39,462 bases of DNA from Amphimedon queenslandica (taxonomy: Eukaryota; Porifera; Demospongiae; Haplosclerida; Niphatidae), in the NCBI RefSeq assembly GCF_000090795.2, contig NW_003546345.1, forward strand, positions 214,268-253,729, in the 5' to 3' direction. Within the stretch, counting starts at the first letter, position 1. The number at the start of each line of letters is the position of its first letter. Shown here in pieces: positions 30,310 through 39,462 of the stretch. Position numbers and translations under genes: made by a program. The notes under the pieces are model-generated. The model was not told the origin of the DNA and ran no database searches. It worked only from the letters and a program-made list of their open reading frames with translations.

Positions 30310-30884
30310 ATGGATGCATCTTTTGCCATGAGGTGGGTAGATATTTATGACAGCCATTGCCCTTTTGACATTATATCGGAGAAGTACCCATTTCTGAAAA
30401 TACCAACACAAGTACACAACAATACAATTTTTTATTTCATTTTTATTGTATTAATGGTAATAACAATAATCTATATAGGTACATCTGTGATAAATCTTTC
30501 TACAAAAGCACTCTGAACATGTTTTTGATGTTAGCAGAAATGGTCAACAACTAATTAAAGTTGGAATCTCAAAATTACTCTCTAATCCAAACACTTATTA
30601 AAATGTGATTTCAAATGTTACAAATACATTTATACTAAATTTTATTTGTCCCAATAAAGAGAACATAGTCGCAGCAATGCTTCTATTTATCTATTTGTTA
30701 CCAGGCTCTTGTTCAACACCTACCGCTCACAAAGTCATATATTTTACAAATGTAGGTCATGATTTTTTTTGCGTATCATTTACATCATTTTGGCAAAACA
30801 CTAGAGAAAATAGATTTCCACAACCATACATTATTGTTACTGGCTCAATCTTCTTTGAGAAGCCCACTATGATGGCATTGCAAG
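30310..30884 (+). CDS. Exon-like stretches of an unrecognised gene
   Basis: Two parts look coding. At 30310-30411: MDASFAMRWVDIYDSHCPFD then SEKYPFLKIPTQ, before a possible donor (GTACAC). At about 30714-30884: PTAHKVIYFTNVGHDFFCVS, FWQNTRENRFPQPYIIVTGS and FFEKPTMMALQ, before a good donor GTAAGA at 30885. A third piece between them (HVFDVSRNGQQLIKVGISKL, about 30520-30600) ends at a TAA. The residue composition is protein-like, and donor and acceptor signals are present, but I know no family. The stretch begins just outside the MULE, so it may be the gene or element into which the MULE jumped. Confidence 0.3.
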
Positions 30885-31818
30885 GTAAGAATTGTCTGCT
30901 TGTGGTCATTATTTTGCTGTTCATAATAGTTTTAGGGAGCAATTGTTCAGTCACTACAATAAAGATTCAAGGACTCTAGGAGAGTAAAAAAACCATGTGT
31001 AGTGTCAAGTGATAAAATGATTGAAGTGGCTTGTCTGTAATGCTGTCCATTCTGAAGACGAAGGTATTTCAGCTGCAAATGAACTTAATTATTGTCTTAT
31101 TGTTTTTCTGATAGTTCTGATAAAAATTCATAGCAAGAAAGATAGGCAAAAATTCTAAAATACATGCAGTATGAACAGTTTTCTTTAACACAAAGGAAAG
31201 ACGTGCCATAAATTCTGTTGGCCAAGCAGCAATGGTGTTGATACCTCATGTGATTAAAGGTGTGTTCATAATTGTGTTGTTCTGAATAATTGCACTATAA
31301 ATTTATTATGGCATATGCACATGCTTGCATTTGAATATTCATTTTGAATTATTTTCCTCACGTGAAGATAAACTATACCTTGTCCGACATAACAGAGCAC
31401 TGCAGTCTGAGTTTCAAAAGTGCAGACCACATTACTTTTTGAAGAACTCATGAGTTTATTGTTTGAAATGTGCCACCTTTATATTATTAATAACCCATGT
31501 TATATTTCAAAATACACATTTTTAAAAATAAAAGATGAAGTAAGCATCATTGTTTTTAAAGAAATAAAATTTACAGGTATAATGTTTTGATCTGGAAGAC
31601 TTTCAATGACTGACTGGGTTTGACAAATTCATGGCATGAAATACATTGCAAGGTTATGGAACAGGCAGTACTTCATACTCTGCACTCATCTTAAATCAAA
31701 AAATCTCTTCAATTTGTAGCTAATGATTGTAATTGAAAACCACCTTAAACCGTGACATTATGTACTTGTGTACTGTTCATAATGATCCCCTAGTTTACTT
31801 GCTCTGTTGTTGTTGCAG
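30885..31818. other. Unassigned, probably intronic or decayed
   Basis: No convincing frame. Short pieces such as RRAINSVGQAAMVLIPHVIK (about 31200-31260) may be shifted remnants of the surrounding gene. Confidence 0.3.
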
Positions 31819-32106
31819 CCAGATTTAAGGGCTAAAGTTGATGCAATAAAATTGTCTAATTCACTTAAGTATGCAATGCTCTTTCATTTATTATAATATA
31901 ATTGACAATAGGGAGGTGTAAGTATTAAAGGAATTGTTTCAAACAATAAACAGGCACAACCGTACCTAACTGCTATTGGTGTTACAGATGACTATTCTCA
32001 AACAAAAGTTGTTATTGATTGTGAAATTGTCACAGCAGTAAAGCAATTGCCTGCCTTGACATTACTTGCTGCATACTTTACATACATTTTATCGAAAAAG
32101 CCGTAA
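31819..32106 (+). CDS. Possible last two exons of an unrecognised gene
   Basis: 31819-31868 follows an acceptor (ttgttgttgcag) and reads PDLRAKVDAIKLSNSL before a donor GTATGC. 31912-32106 follows an acceptor (gacaatag) and reads GGVSIKGIVSNNKQAQPYLT, AIGVTDDYSQTKVVIDCEIV and TAVKQLPALTLLAAYFTYIL, ending SKKP and TAA at 32104-32106. The last exon is open from acceptor to stop (64 codons) and looks like a real protein end. The splice phase between the two is off by one base, so a lesion or a missed boundary exists. It may belong with 30310-30884. No family is recognised. Confidence 0.4.
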
Positions 32107-32760
32107 AAATCTTTACTCCTTATAAAAGCAGAGCCTGCACTTAAATGCAAAAATCAATTGCTAACATTTTTGTATTAAGTAGGCGATAGCCTATATGTAT
32201 GATTCATGTTGATTTTTCAAGAAGGCGGTCATTTTCATAATTTTAAAAAACTTATCAGTTTTTCATGTCACCTTGTACAGCCTTTTAAGGCTTAGATGAG
32301 CTTTCCCTCACTGAGCAATTCTCCTGGTACGTTTGAAGTCGTCTGTCTTGTAGCGGGAAATTTTTCTGAAAAAAAGGCCCAAATTCAAATTTCTGCTAAA
32401 TCCTTCAGACTTTTTCTTCATTAATCGTCTTCTATTGGCCCTCTAATCTTTTAAGCCAGTCATTTGCTAGTTTTACATCACTCATCTGGGTTAGGGTGAA
32501 GGACCACATAGGTCGTTTCAAAAAGAAACAAGGACAGAGTACAATATGGAAGACATAATGTTACTGCAGACACCTCATTGGTTTGTTGTTTTACACCATT
32601 TTCATCTATGCACTTGTGATCAGCGTGAATATGATTAACCTAACCACACAATCATAACAGGATGTAATTTATTACATTAAGAAAAAAGAATGGAAACAAG
32701 TTAATAGAAATTATTCAAAATGGGAAAATAGCTGCATTGAATTTGGAAAATCGTAAAGAC
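32107..32760. other. Non-coding stretch
   Basis: No gene supported. It ends at the foldback MITE. Confidence 0.45.
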
Positions 32761-32932
32761 ACAAGAGGGTATTAGCAAACTGTTGTGGCAAGGTATCCTA
32801 CACCACAGCATAAAGATAAGACTTCATAGTGCTATCAAAATTCGCTGTGTAACAATTGCTGTGCTTTTGCATAATTATCTTTATGCAGTGGTGTAGGATT
32901 TCTTTTCACACCAGTTGGCAAATACCCTCTTG
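32761..32932. repeat. 172-bp foldback MITE
   Basis: The left arm starts acaagagggtattagcaaac and continues to atcctacaccacagcataaa. The right arm, ending at 32932, is its imperfect inverse (read inward: acaagagggtatttgccaac, then atcctacaccactgcataaa). Arms of about 60 bp leave only a short centre. No coding capacity; target duplication not clear. Confidence 0.75.
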
Positions 32933-33366
32933 TTTCCTTATTTCTCTTTCAATTCAATCCAACTATATACCCATTTTTAATGTTTTTTTATTTACTTGAT
33001 TATACATGTAATAGGTATTGTAAATGAATATGCAAGTACTAATTTCTGGTCATTTCACAGCTGAAAGCACACATTGATTTACCTCAATCTCATAGAATAG
33101 TCGTCATATCACTGACATTAGAAGGCGTAATCATTAGTCTACACGTACATTTAAACATACATGTTCATGTCTAGTTGCACTTGTACTTTGTTTAAATAAC
33201 TTTTTGTTAAATATTTAAGACATTTTTTTTCACAGCATTAAAAGTTAAACAAAATAGTCACGACTAAATGGTATTTTTTTTTTCTGTAGGCGTTATTGTA
33301 CCAATTGACAGTTGCTGCTAAGAAATTAGCACTGTTAGATGTGATGCTACTGATAAAATTTTTAAA
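32933..33366. other. Non-coding stretch, one possible small exon
   Basis: After an acceptor-like ttttttctgtag ending 33289, one frame is open and reads ALLYQLTVAAKKLALLDVML up to the foldback. Too short to assign. Confidence 0.25.
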
Positions 33367-33565
33367 AAAGTTTAAGTAGGATTTGGAATGACCAACAAAA
33401 TTACAAAATGAAAATTCTACTCGTGACGTGAATTCTATTCAACATTTTACTTTCAATGTTATTATGTAACAATTACGGATCACCTTGCAATGTCGAGTAG
33501 AATTTGCATGACGAGTAGGATTTTCATTTTGTATTTTCGTGTTGTTCGGAATCCTCCTTAACTTT
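33367..33565. repeat. Foldback end of copy B
   Basis: aagtaggatttggaatgacc at 33376 and its inverse ending near 33562 form a palindrome with arms of about 70 bp, homologous to the foldback at 5335-5530. The outermost bases (aaagtt on both sides here, gatg on both sides in copy A) also pair, though they differ between copies. Confidence 0.7.
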
Positions 33566-33589
33566 GTTCTGTTATATTTCTTATGTTCT

Positions 33590-33735
33590 TGTTTGTGTTG
33601 ATTTTTTTACATTATTTAAAATATTTCTTTAGTTGCCATTGTGATACTTGTTGATTGTTCCTGTTTGTGTCGATTTTTTATAATATCTATAATATTCCTT
33701 TATTTGCCCTTGTGATACTTGTTGATTTTCCAAAA
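33590..33735. repeat. 71-bp tandem duplication within copy B
   Basis: gtgatacttgttgatt recurs at 33641 and 33712, preceded both times by a (t/c)tgtttgtgt(t/c)gattttt segment. Copy A has the unit once. The duplication arose in copy B after the copies separated. Confidence 0.75.
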
Positions 33736-34193
33736 CAATTATTTTCTTTATTACTATTATTATCATTGTTATGACTTTACATCATTGATGAGAGACAGCA
33801 TTCCATATCCATGCTGAAGGAATATCAAGTATACTGATGACAAGTGAAATTAATACTAGTCTTGACAAAGGGCCTTGTTCAGGAAGTGGTGAGCTGAGTG
33901 TCAATCTTCCCTGCAATGTTGTAGCCATTGCTGTCCTTCCATGCTCTTGTGAAGTTCATATTATCATTGTGTATCATAACAATGATTATTGTTTATTTTT
34001 TAATAAAATAAACAAACTTAATAAAACATTAAAATCTTAGATTAATACCTTCTCTCAGCTGGAAACCTCTACTAAAGTACTGCAGCTGATTTCAAGCATA
34101 GCTAGGTGAAATAACTTGATTTTCCAGAGCTGCAGATCTGAGCATGTGCGACCACACACAAATTTTGGAGCACATGCTTTTGTAATTAACAAG

Positions 34194-34283
34194 ATGGCGG
34201 CATGCAGCAAAGTTGGTAAAATCCTGGAGTCACTGTATCACTTTATTGAAGAACGATCAGATGGGACTTGGACCAGCGCATAG
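34194..34283 (+). promoter_or_regulatory. YY1-like AAGATGGCGGC motif overlapping a 29-codon frame in copy B
   Basis: aagatggcggc at 34191-34201 fits the YY1 consensus (AAnATGGCGGC), which in animals often marks promoters and initiator regions. Copy A has the matching aaaatggcggc (4761-4771, opposite strand). The ATG inside opens MAACSKVGKILESLYHFIEE to TAG 34281-34283, but in copy A the same frame stops after five codons. The conserved part is therefore the motif, not the protein. Confidence 0.35.
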
Positions 34284-34466
34284 ACTGTAGGAGTAGATTT
34301 GTGTAAAAATTATCCTTGTAGCATCAACTGATACTGAGATGCAGACCAACAACTGCATTGACATGACTTCCTGATGATTATGATGATGATGATAAAAAAA
34401 GGTGGCTAAACAAAATGGCCGGTTCGCCGAATTTTGACTTTCCATTTGAGAAGGTCTAGAGCCACA

Positions 34467-34577
34467 CTAGTGGTACCAGTGGAGTAAACTGGTCAAAATA
34501 GGGTTCTGTAAGAAGTCTGGTAAGCATAGGAGCTCATTCTTCCGTTCTAGCAAGGCTGCAAAAGTTGTAGCAGCCAT
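34467..34577 (-). CDS. 36-codon ORF of copy B
   Basis: The minus strand from ATG 34577 reads MAATTFAALLERKNELLCLP and ends at TAG (34469-34467). Start, stop and length equal those at 4389-4499 and no indel separates them, although the surrounding copies differ by many indels. Ten residue changes lie mostly in the second half. No domain recognised. Confidence 0.3.
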   Translation of the reverse strand: MAATTFAALLERKNELLCLPDFLQNPILTSLLHWYH

Positions 34578-34624
34578 TTTATTTGGGGGTGAATCCAACT
34601 TTGTAACGGTACAACATTACTAAT

Positions 34625-36334
34625 GATGTTGAGTACTATGTGTCAGATGTCATTCGACAAGCAGTAATAAATTAATAAAATTTGCTGTAGTCTGGCGTGA
34701 ACAATGGTATGACACATAAGAGGATGCCTCAACGTATTTGAAATAATAATGTACATGTACATGTAGCAATCAATTAAAGTTTATGTACTATATAATGGGA
34801 CTTTGACCAGATTTAAGAGCTAATTAAAAATTCTTTAAAAGTCTTACTTTGATGCAAATTTTACTGAATATAATAAATATGTACTGTATATATGTCCAAA
34901 AAAATTATTTTGTTGTGTTTCTGTGGTTTGGCACATACCATAGAAATCAGAACTGACGATTATAGAACATTAAAAGGCGAGCCTAAGCTAGCAAAGCAAA
35001 TATATGGCACTGCATTTATGCATCTATGATCTACTCCCAATGATATTAAAACATGCATCATGATTTATGCATAGCCTCAAGCATGCATAATGATAGTTGC
35101 TACTCATTAAATCACTTTAGATCATTTATCTTCTTTAACTTCTAGTCTTGTTATCATAGACAATTTTTGCTTTAAAATGTCTGTAACGATAACTTAGCTT
35201 TACATATAATATTATACAGTCAGTGTTAGGATAAAAAGAAGCTTGATTGATTTCCACAGTGGTGTACAGCAACAATTATTGCATCAATAAAAATGAGCTT
35301 CTTGGCTTTTTAATTCAATCTAAAAACCTTTTAAAGCTGCTGAAGAATTCTTAGTTAGTGTATCTGCCTTATGTTGCCAGAAAACTCATCATTTCCTTCA
35401 GTGTGTTGCTTGCAATTTTCAATGTACTGTGACCGCACCGACTTCAATGAAAAATGAAAAAATTGACTTTGTAGTGCATTGGTAACGCATGCATAGAATC
35501 TACTGTAATAGATCTAAGCATAAATAGCTGTGATGTACGAGCAAAGACAGACAGAGTGACAGACAGGGTGCGACTGAGAGCATAGCTAGAGTGGGGCGAG
35601 CTTAGGATCGCCCCAAAAGTTGTAGTCCCATTTCTCATAGTAGACAAGTAATAGCATAGGAATATAGTGTATTTGCCTTCCCTTTTTAATAGAAGACTAT
35701 ACTTATAGCCAGACTATAGTTTTAAAGCATATGAAGTAAAGCTGCCAGCCCACAACACCACTTGTGAAAGGAGAAACGAGGAATCTAACAGGAGTGAAAA
35801 GGTAATTTAGCATTAAAATTTTTAATGCTTATGATTTGATTTAATTACAATGCATCTCTCAAAATAATTACTATGACCAGGAGGCAATAAAAAGCTTTTA
35901 TTGGGGAAACCATAATAGAGGAGCAATAATTAAGAAGGTACGTTAATTGGGTGAGTGCGGTACCTAGTGGCTCTGTTGGTATTACAGCTTCACAAGTGGA
36001 TTGGGTATGTTCTTCTGTAGATAACAAGAACAAGCGTAACAGAGTAAAAAATATTCCTATAATTGATTTCACCACCTTGCAAGTACAACTTTGTCATTAT
36101 TAAGACTTATATAGGTTCTTTCTGCCTTATAATGCTTCTAGAGAAGTCTTTAGACAGCATCTCTATGCTCTCTTGCTGTTAGAAAGCTCTTAATTTTGTC
36201 CATGTGTAAGCCGCCATTTTGTTTGCCGTGGCCACACCCACTCACATAAAGGAGCGTGGGCAGGTGGTTGCTAAGGCTTGTTATTTCTCCTTTACAACGT
36301 GTATAGAAGAAATGTAAGTGTGGACATACAAATA
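34625..36334. other. Long non-coding stretch
   Basis: 1.7 kb without a supported gene. Small items: a gtacatgtacatgtag palindromic run at about 34751-34766, and a further YY1-like site (gccgccatttt, 36210-36220) next to a cataaagg TATA-like box at about 36244. The last two could be a promoter, but no clear gene follows on either side within reach. Confidence 0.4.
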
Positions 36335-36356
36335 AATATATATATATATATATATA
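36335..36356. repeat. AT dinucleotide microsatellite
   Basis: About eleven uninterrupted AT units. A minus-strand frame through it reads Tyr-Ile repeats and is not a gene. Confidence 0.9.
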
Positions 36357-36385
36357 CATAGCGCGACGGTGAATTCAATTATAGG

Positions 36386-36416
36386 AACGACCTGGGGGCT
36401 TCACCCCCAGGTCGTT
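36386..36416. other. Perfect GC-rich hairpin, 13-bp stem and 5-nt loop
   Basis: AACGACCTGGGGG, loop CTTCA, CCCCCAGGTCGTT, followed by TTAAAAATT-type sequence. It is the strongest short hairpin seen in an otherwise AT-rich region. It could be the core of a small foldback element or a transposon end. A Helitron 3' end would need CTRR a few bases downstream, which is absent. Confidence 0.85.
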
Positions 36417-36805
36417 AAAAATTAAATACTTGTCATTCTGTATAGCAGCGTAGTAATTTTGGAGGAGATAATTTTATAAATTTGATAGGATTTGCGAAAC
36501 TATACTCACCATTTGCAACCAATATGCACATGCTCAATTTGCCATGGCCACAAATTTGCTAAAATTAGAGCTAACTATTCACCAAAATTTAGCAATTTGC
36601 CAAAATTTCTTCTCTCCCAAATTACCTGCTATTTATGTAACAGTTGAATTACCTGTAGGTGTGTCACAATTTGGCTTTCCACTGGTTACTAAAGGGTGTA
36701 CAAAATGTGAGAAGTAAATTGCACAATAACATACTATTTTCTAGCCTCAGCCAGACACTGGCAAAAATTGCACTTTTTTGACAACACATTTTCAACGGTG
36801 ATTGT
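36417..36805. other. 3' flank of the P-loop gene
   Basis: Contains an imperfectly repeated (c)caaaattt(a/g)c(t/c)aa motif near 36530-36610. No gene supported. Confidence 0.4.
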
Positions 36806-38662
36806 TTACCCTTCTTGAAATTTTGTCCGCCACTGTTCCCCCAGCTGTAGGAAATCCCTTGCAACCCCCTTTGTCCCACTTTTAGTCTTATGAATAGCAT
36901 TAGCCACTATTCCAGGAGAGTAGCTACGCTGGGATGCTATATCAGCTAGCACTACTGATAAAACCAGATGGCCACCATGGTTTAGATCGGTCTTCAAGTA
37001 AGTCCATACTTGTTTACAGTAATTTGCAATCATTATACAACAATCTCAAATTACCTTATGCTTCGTTTGACTTGATGCTATGACAGCAATTTCCTCCAGT
37101 GATTTGGTAACAATGGTGGACGAATCTGGAATGGTGGAACACGAAGAGTGGGATAAATGAGAGTTAACAGTTTCCAGTACATCATCAAATATCTCAGTTC
37201 TTTTGCAAGCATCAAGAAGCTAAAATTATAGTTGAATTTTACATTATACACAAACTTTTGTTGTATGACTCATTTTAAGAAGAATAGCACTTTTGCCCAG
37301 TTCTGTGACTCTCTCCCATTAGTCTTTACAATTTTTCTAATAACATTCAGTTCGGATTTAAAGACTTTACTGCTCAAACTAATCATCCATCGAATGAGCT
37401 GGGACAATTGTGATGGATGTTCCCTATCTGAAGCAACTGTTCCAATTGCTCAAAAGCAGCAACATCTTCATCCAAACTAGGAGCAATAGCCGGTTTTGTG
37501 AATGGTATGACAATCATTCTCGTGGTGACTCTGCCAAAGGAATGAATTGATTTACTAACAATGTACATCAATAACCAACCTTTCTTCATCGTTAAATTTA
37601 AAGCTGCTAGCCATCAGCATGCCAGAAATCAGTGTTACTTTGGCCTTTGTGGTAGAAATTCTTTGCTAACAAATAAGATTGACTACAAGATCATTAATTT
37701 TGCCAATGCTATAGGGATTATCCATAGCAAATGGCAGGGTTGATGCAGCCAATCTCTGAATGAAAAACGAATGAGTGCCCCCCTCATACAAAGAACTGCT
37801 GCAACCTTGAAATATTTTTAAAAGTGATTAAATATGCAATACATTATAATCATGCCTATAAGAGACATTGTAACAGACAAGAAAGTTGACTTTCCTGTTT
37901 TGGAATCACCCAGAGCAACGATAGTTGGACAGCCACCCATTTTATTGAGTAATGGATAATGCACCAACATGAGTAATCCACTTACGAGTAGGGTGCTATG
38001 AAAATTCTGCTTCATGGTTCTTTCTAAGCAGGATATGACCTGTGCAATCAAGTTGTGATCACTATTCAATGGCAATTGAATCCTTGGAACAATTTCCGAG
38101 ATATTGGACATTGCCCTATCCTGCCACATATACTTGTAAGACCTCTGTGGTAGTATTTTCCCCTCTAAACTAATTTGAAGGCTAGGCTGCAGAACCCAAA
38201 CCTTACCACAAGGCTGCAGGCCAATTATTTTAGCTGCCTTGCAAATCGTGATGTCTGTTGCAGACTGCTTCAGGAAATGAATAAAAGAGGAGAATTGGGC
38301 TTCATTAAAAGAGATAGACATCCCTCCACTATCAAATGAACTGTTGATCTGGCCAACAAATTTAAACCTCCACATAGTTGATTTGATTGTACAATAGCAT
38401 CTCCTACAGAAATAAGTATTGTGTTAGTCATAACAATATCATATTCATGCTAATAGTATAATAATAAGTTACAACTAATGCTGCTAATGACTCTGCAGAC
38501 TTACCTGACTACTTTATTAATTGATTTTTTGACTGTACAAACATATCCAGTGTTGCTGTCAGTTTCTACGAAGTGCTCAAGTCTGATTGCAAAGTCACCT
38601 TTGCTATCTCTTGCTCTTTCTTTATTGATGCCTAAATCTGGAGTTTTCCAATCAATATAAAA
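36806..38662 (-). pseudogene. Multi-exon P-loop ATPase gene, probably broken (unrecognised family)
   Basis: Minus-strand exons with good splice sites. E0, 38662-38505 (donor GTAAGT): FYIDWKTPDLGINKERARDS, FAIRLEHFVETDSNTGYVC. E1, 38403-37843: MWRFKFVGQINSSFDSGG, IVPRIQLPLNSDHNLIAQVI, then Walker A GDSKTGKST (37910-37884). E2, 37798-37580: SSLYEGGTHSFFIQRLAAST, with TAG at 37668-37666. E3, from 37530: RVTTRMIVIPFTKPAIAP, then a one-base shift into HPSQLSQLIRWMISLSSKVF. E4, 37219-37055: LLDACKRTEIFDDVLETVNS. E5, about 36991-36806: TDLNHGGHLVLSVVLADIAS, ending WRTKFQEG and TAA. Phases join for E0-E1-E2-E3 and E4-E5. Introns are 44-101 bp. The 5' end lies beyond 38662. It looks like a helicase- or primase-type ATPase, not assigned further. 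One stop and one shift suggest a pseudogene or sequence errors. Confidence 0.6.
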
Positions 38663-39462
38663 CTAAGAAATGGAAGCATGAATATAACTACATTTAGTTT
38701 TTCAAAAAAATTGTCAATTGTACAAAATGAGCACTGTTTTGAAAAAGTAAAAATAATCTTACATGGTTCATAATAATTATTCATTTCTTAAATCAAAGTG
38801 TATTTCATCAATCATAATATTATTTTGATAATGATACAATCAGTGTGCTAATTTTGTAATAGTTGGAATAAAGCGCCAAATTCTTCAGTGTAGGACAGGG
38901 TTTAGACACTTGTGGAACTCAATAGTTGAAATAATGGGCAAAATTCTTAGTTGTAGGAAATGGTTCAGACACTTATGGAAATCACATACTAGTATAGTTC
39001 TGCATATAAAGCATTTTTGACATGCAGGGAAATCATTGTAGATATTATAACAATGTGAAAATTAAACGTTTTCATTAAATCGTAACTGTATTTTGGTCAT
39101 TTTAATATTGTGAAGTTCAGTTATTTTTGAAGTCTAAAATATTGTAACTAGTCTTACTGATCCTAAAATACAAAAAATGTACTACAAAGAGGACCAATGA
39201 AGCCACAACAAATACTACTGTGTTAACTGATAAGGTACACGAGCTTGGTTTACACTTATTGACTTGCTAAAAGTATAAGGACCATGCCATTTGAATTGGA
39301 TGCATTTAATTGACATGCTAGCAATGCCCCAAAAGTAGATATCATACAAATGTTCAATTGATTCAATGCATATATTCGAATTGTTGCACCACTGTATGAC
39401 AAATTTACAATGCACATCACAGCGGCCTTATTACTATTGAGTATGATGTCGATCATTAGTCA
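38663..39462. other. Upstream part of the P-loop gene or intergenic, unresolved
   Basis: Overlapping minus-strand frames at 39215-39456 (e.g. CKFVIQWCNNSNICIESIEH) are open but share no clear splice site with E0. A repeated ttcagtgtaggacagggttt/ttagttgtaggaaatggttc pair lies at 38882 and 38946. Nothing firm. Confidence 0.3.

Larger units (their letters stand above)
33367..34624 (-). mobile_element. 1.2-kb repeat element, copy B (inverted relative to copy A)
   Basis: The reverse complement aligns with 4354-5530 from cattagtaa at the start to the foldback at the end. Both copies hold the same landmarks in the same order: the ATG of a 36-codon frame, a conserved block tctagacctt/cggcgaaccggcc, cagtatcagttg, gcatgccgccat, the block ending DIPSA, and the palindromic end. 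Copy B is longer because of an internal 71-bp tandem duplication at 33590-33731. Divergence is substantial (many substitutions and indels), so the copies come from separate old insertions, or an old duplication, not a recent inversion. Similarity starts slightly outside the AAGTNGGATTC motif, at cattagtaa. Confidence 0.7.

Noticed and set aside
34194..34283. 29-codon frame starting MAACSKVGK as a conserved small protein
   Set aside because: The other element copy stops after five codons in the same frame, so only the DNA motif is conserved.
4354..34624. The inverted pair as terminal repeats of one giant 30-kb transposon (Polinton-like)
   Set aside because: Each copy is a self-contained short element, one copy lies inside an older Helitron gene, and the DNA between holds unrelated elements in both orientations with no Polinton genes.
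36150..36359. Minus-strand frame starting with Tyr-Ile repeats
   Set aside because: It is the translation of an AT microsatellite plus non-coding DNA.
36386..36416. Rho-independent terminator or Helitron 3' end
   Set aside because: There is no bacterial gene context and no CTRR shortly downstream.
39215..39456. Two overlapping minus-strand frames at the right edge as the first exon of the P-loop gene
   Set aside because: No donor in a phase fitting the exon at 38505-38662, and neither frame resembles the rest of the protein.

Overview
The window looks like AT-rich, transposon-dense genomic DNA from an invertebrate animal. It is eukaryotic because reading frames are split by GT-AG introns, many of them only about 45-100 bp, and because the transposon families (Helitron, pogo/Tigger, PIF/Harbinger, MULE, several foldback MITEs) are animal-type. 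Very short introns, strong AT bias and this repertoire would fit a demosponge genome such as Amphimedon, but that is an inference from style. No rRNA, true tRNA, operon or prokaryotic signal was found.

Layout, left to right. 1-428: last two exons of an acidic protein. 708-914: MITE-like element. 1617-1958: degenerate Pro/Ala/Ser/Gly repeat frame. 2681-7790: decayed Helitron (23-aa repeats, DUF6570-like, Helitron_like_N and PIF1-helicase pieces), internally deleted and interrupted by a 1.2-kb element at 4354-5530. 8870-9382: broken coiled-coil gene, minus strand. 9575-10670: dead OB-fold/RPA-like gene. 11133-11751: two MITEs. 12360-13290: helical, leucine-rich gene fragments. 14640-15245: DUF6589-like remnant. 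15258-17545: a complete but mutated Tigger element with matching terminal inverted repeats (TIRs) and TA target duplications. 17883-19088: RecQ-like helicase pseudogene, minus strand. 19494-24830: an unnamed PHD-finger gene family copy, split by an apparently intact two-gene PIF/Harbinger element (19761-22539, TAA target duplications).

25059-25140: tRNA-like SINE head. 25916-30294: a 4.4-kb MULE with TIRs, a degenerate 9-bp target duplication and a multi-exon transposase pseudogene. 30310-32106: unrecognised exon-like stretches. 32761-32932: foldback MITE. 33367-34624: second, inverted and diverged copy of the 4354-5530 element. 36386-36416: perfect GC-rich hairpin. 36806-38662: multi-exon minus-strand P-loop ATPase gene with one nonsense codon and one frameshift.

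Almost everything recognisable is a mobile-element gene or its remains, and the insertions nest, giving a relative chronology: Helitron before the 1.2-kb element, and PHD-finger family copy before Harbinger. The Harbinger element is the only one whose genes both read through and is the best candidate for recent activity. The least described items are the PHD-finger family, the 1.2-kb inverted pair with a conserved 36-codon frame, and the P-loop gene.
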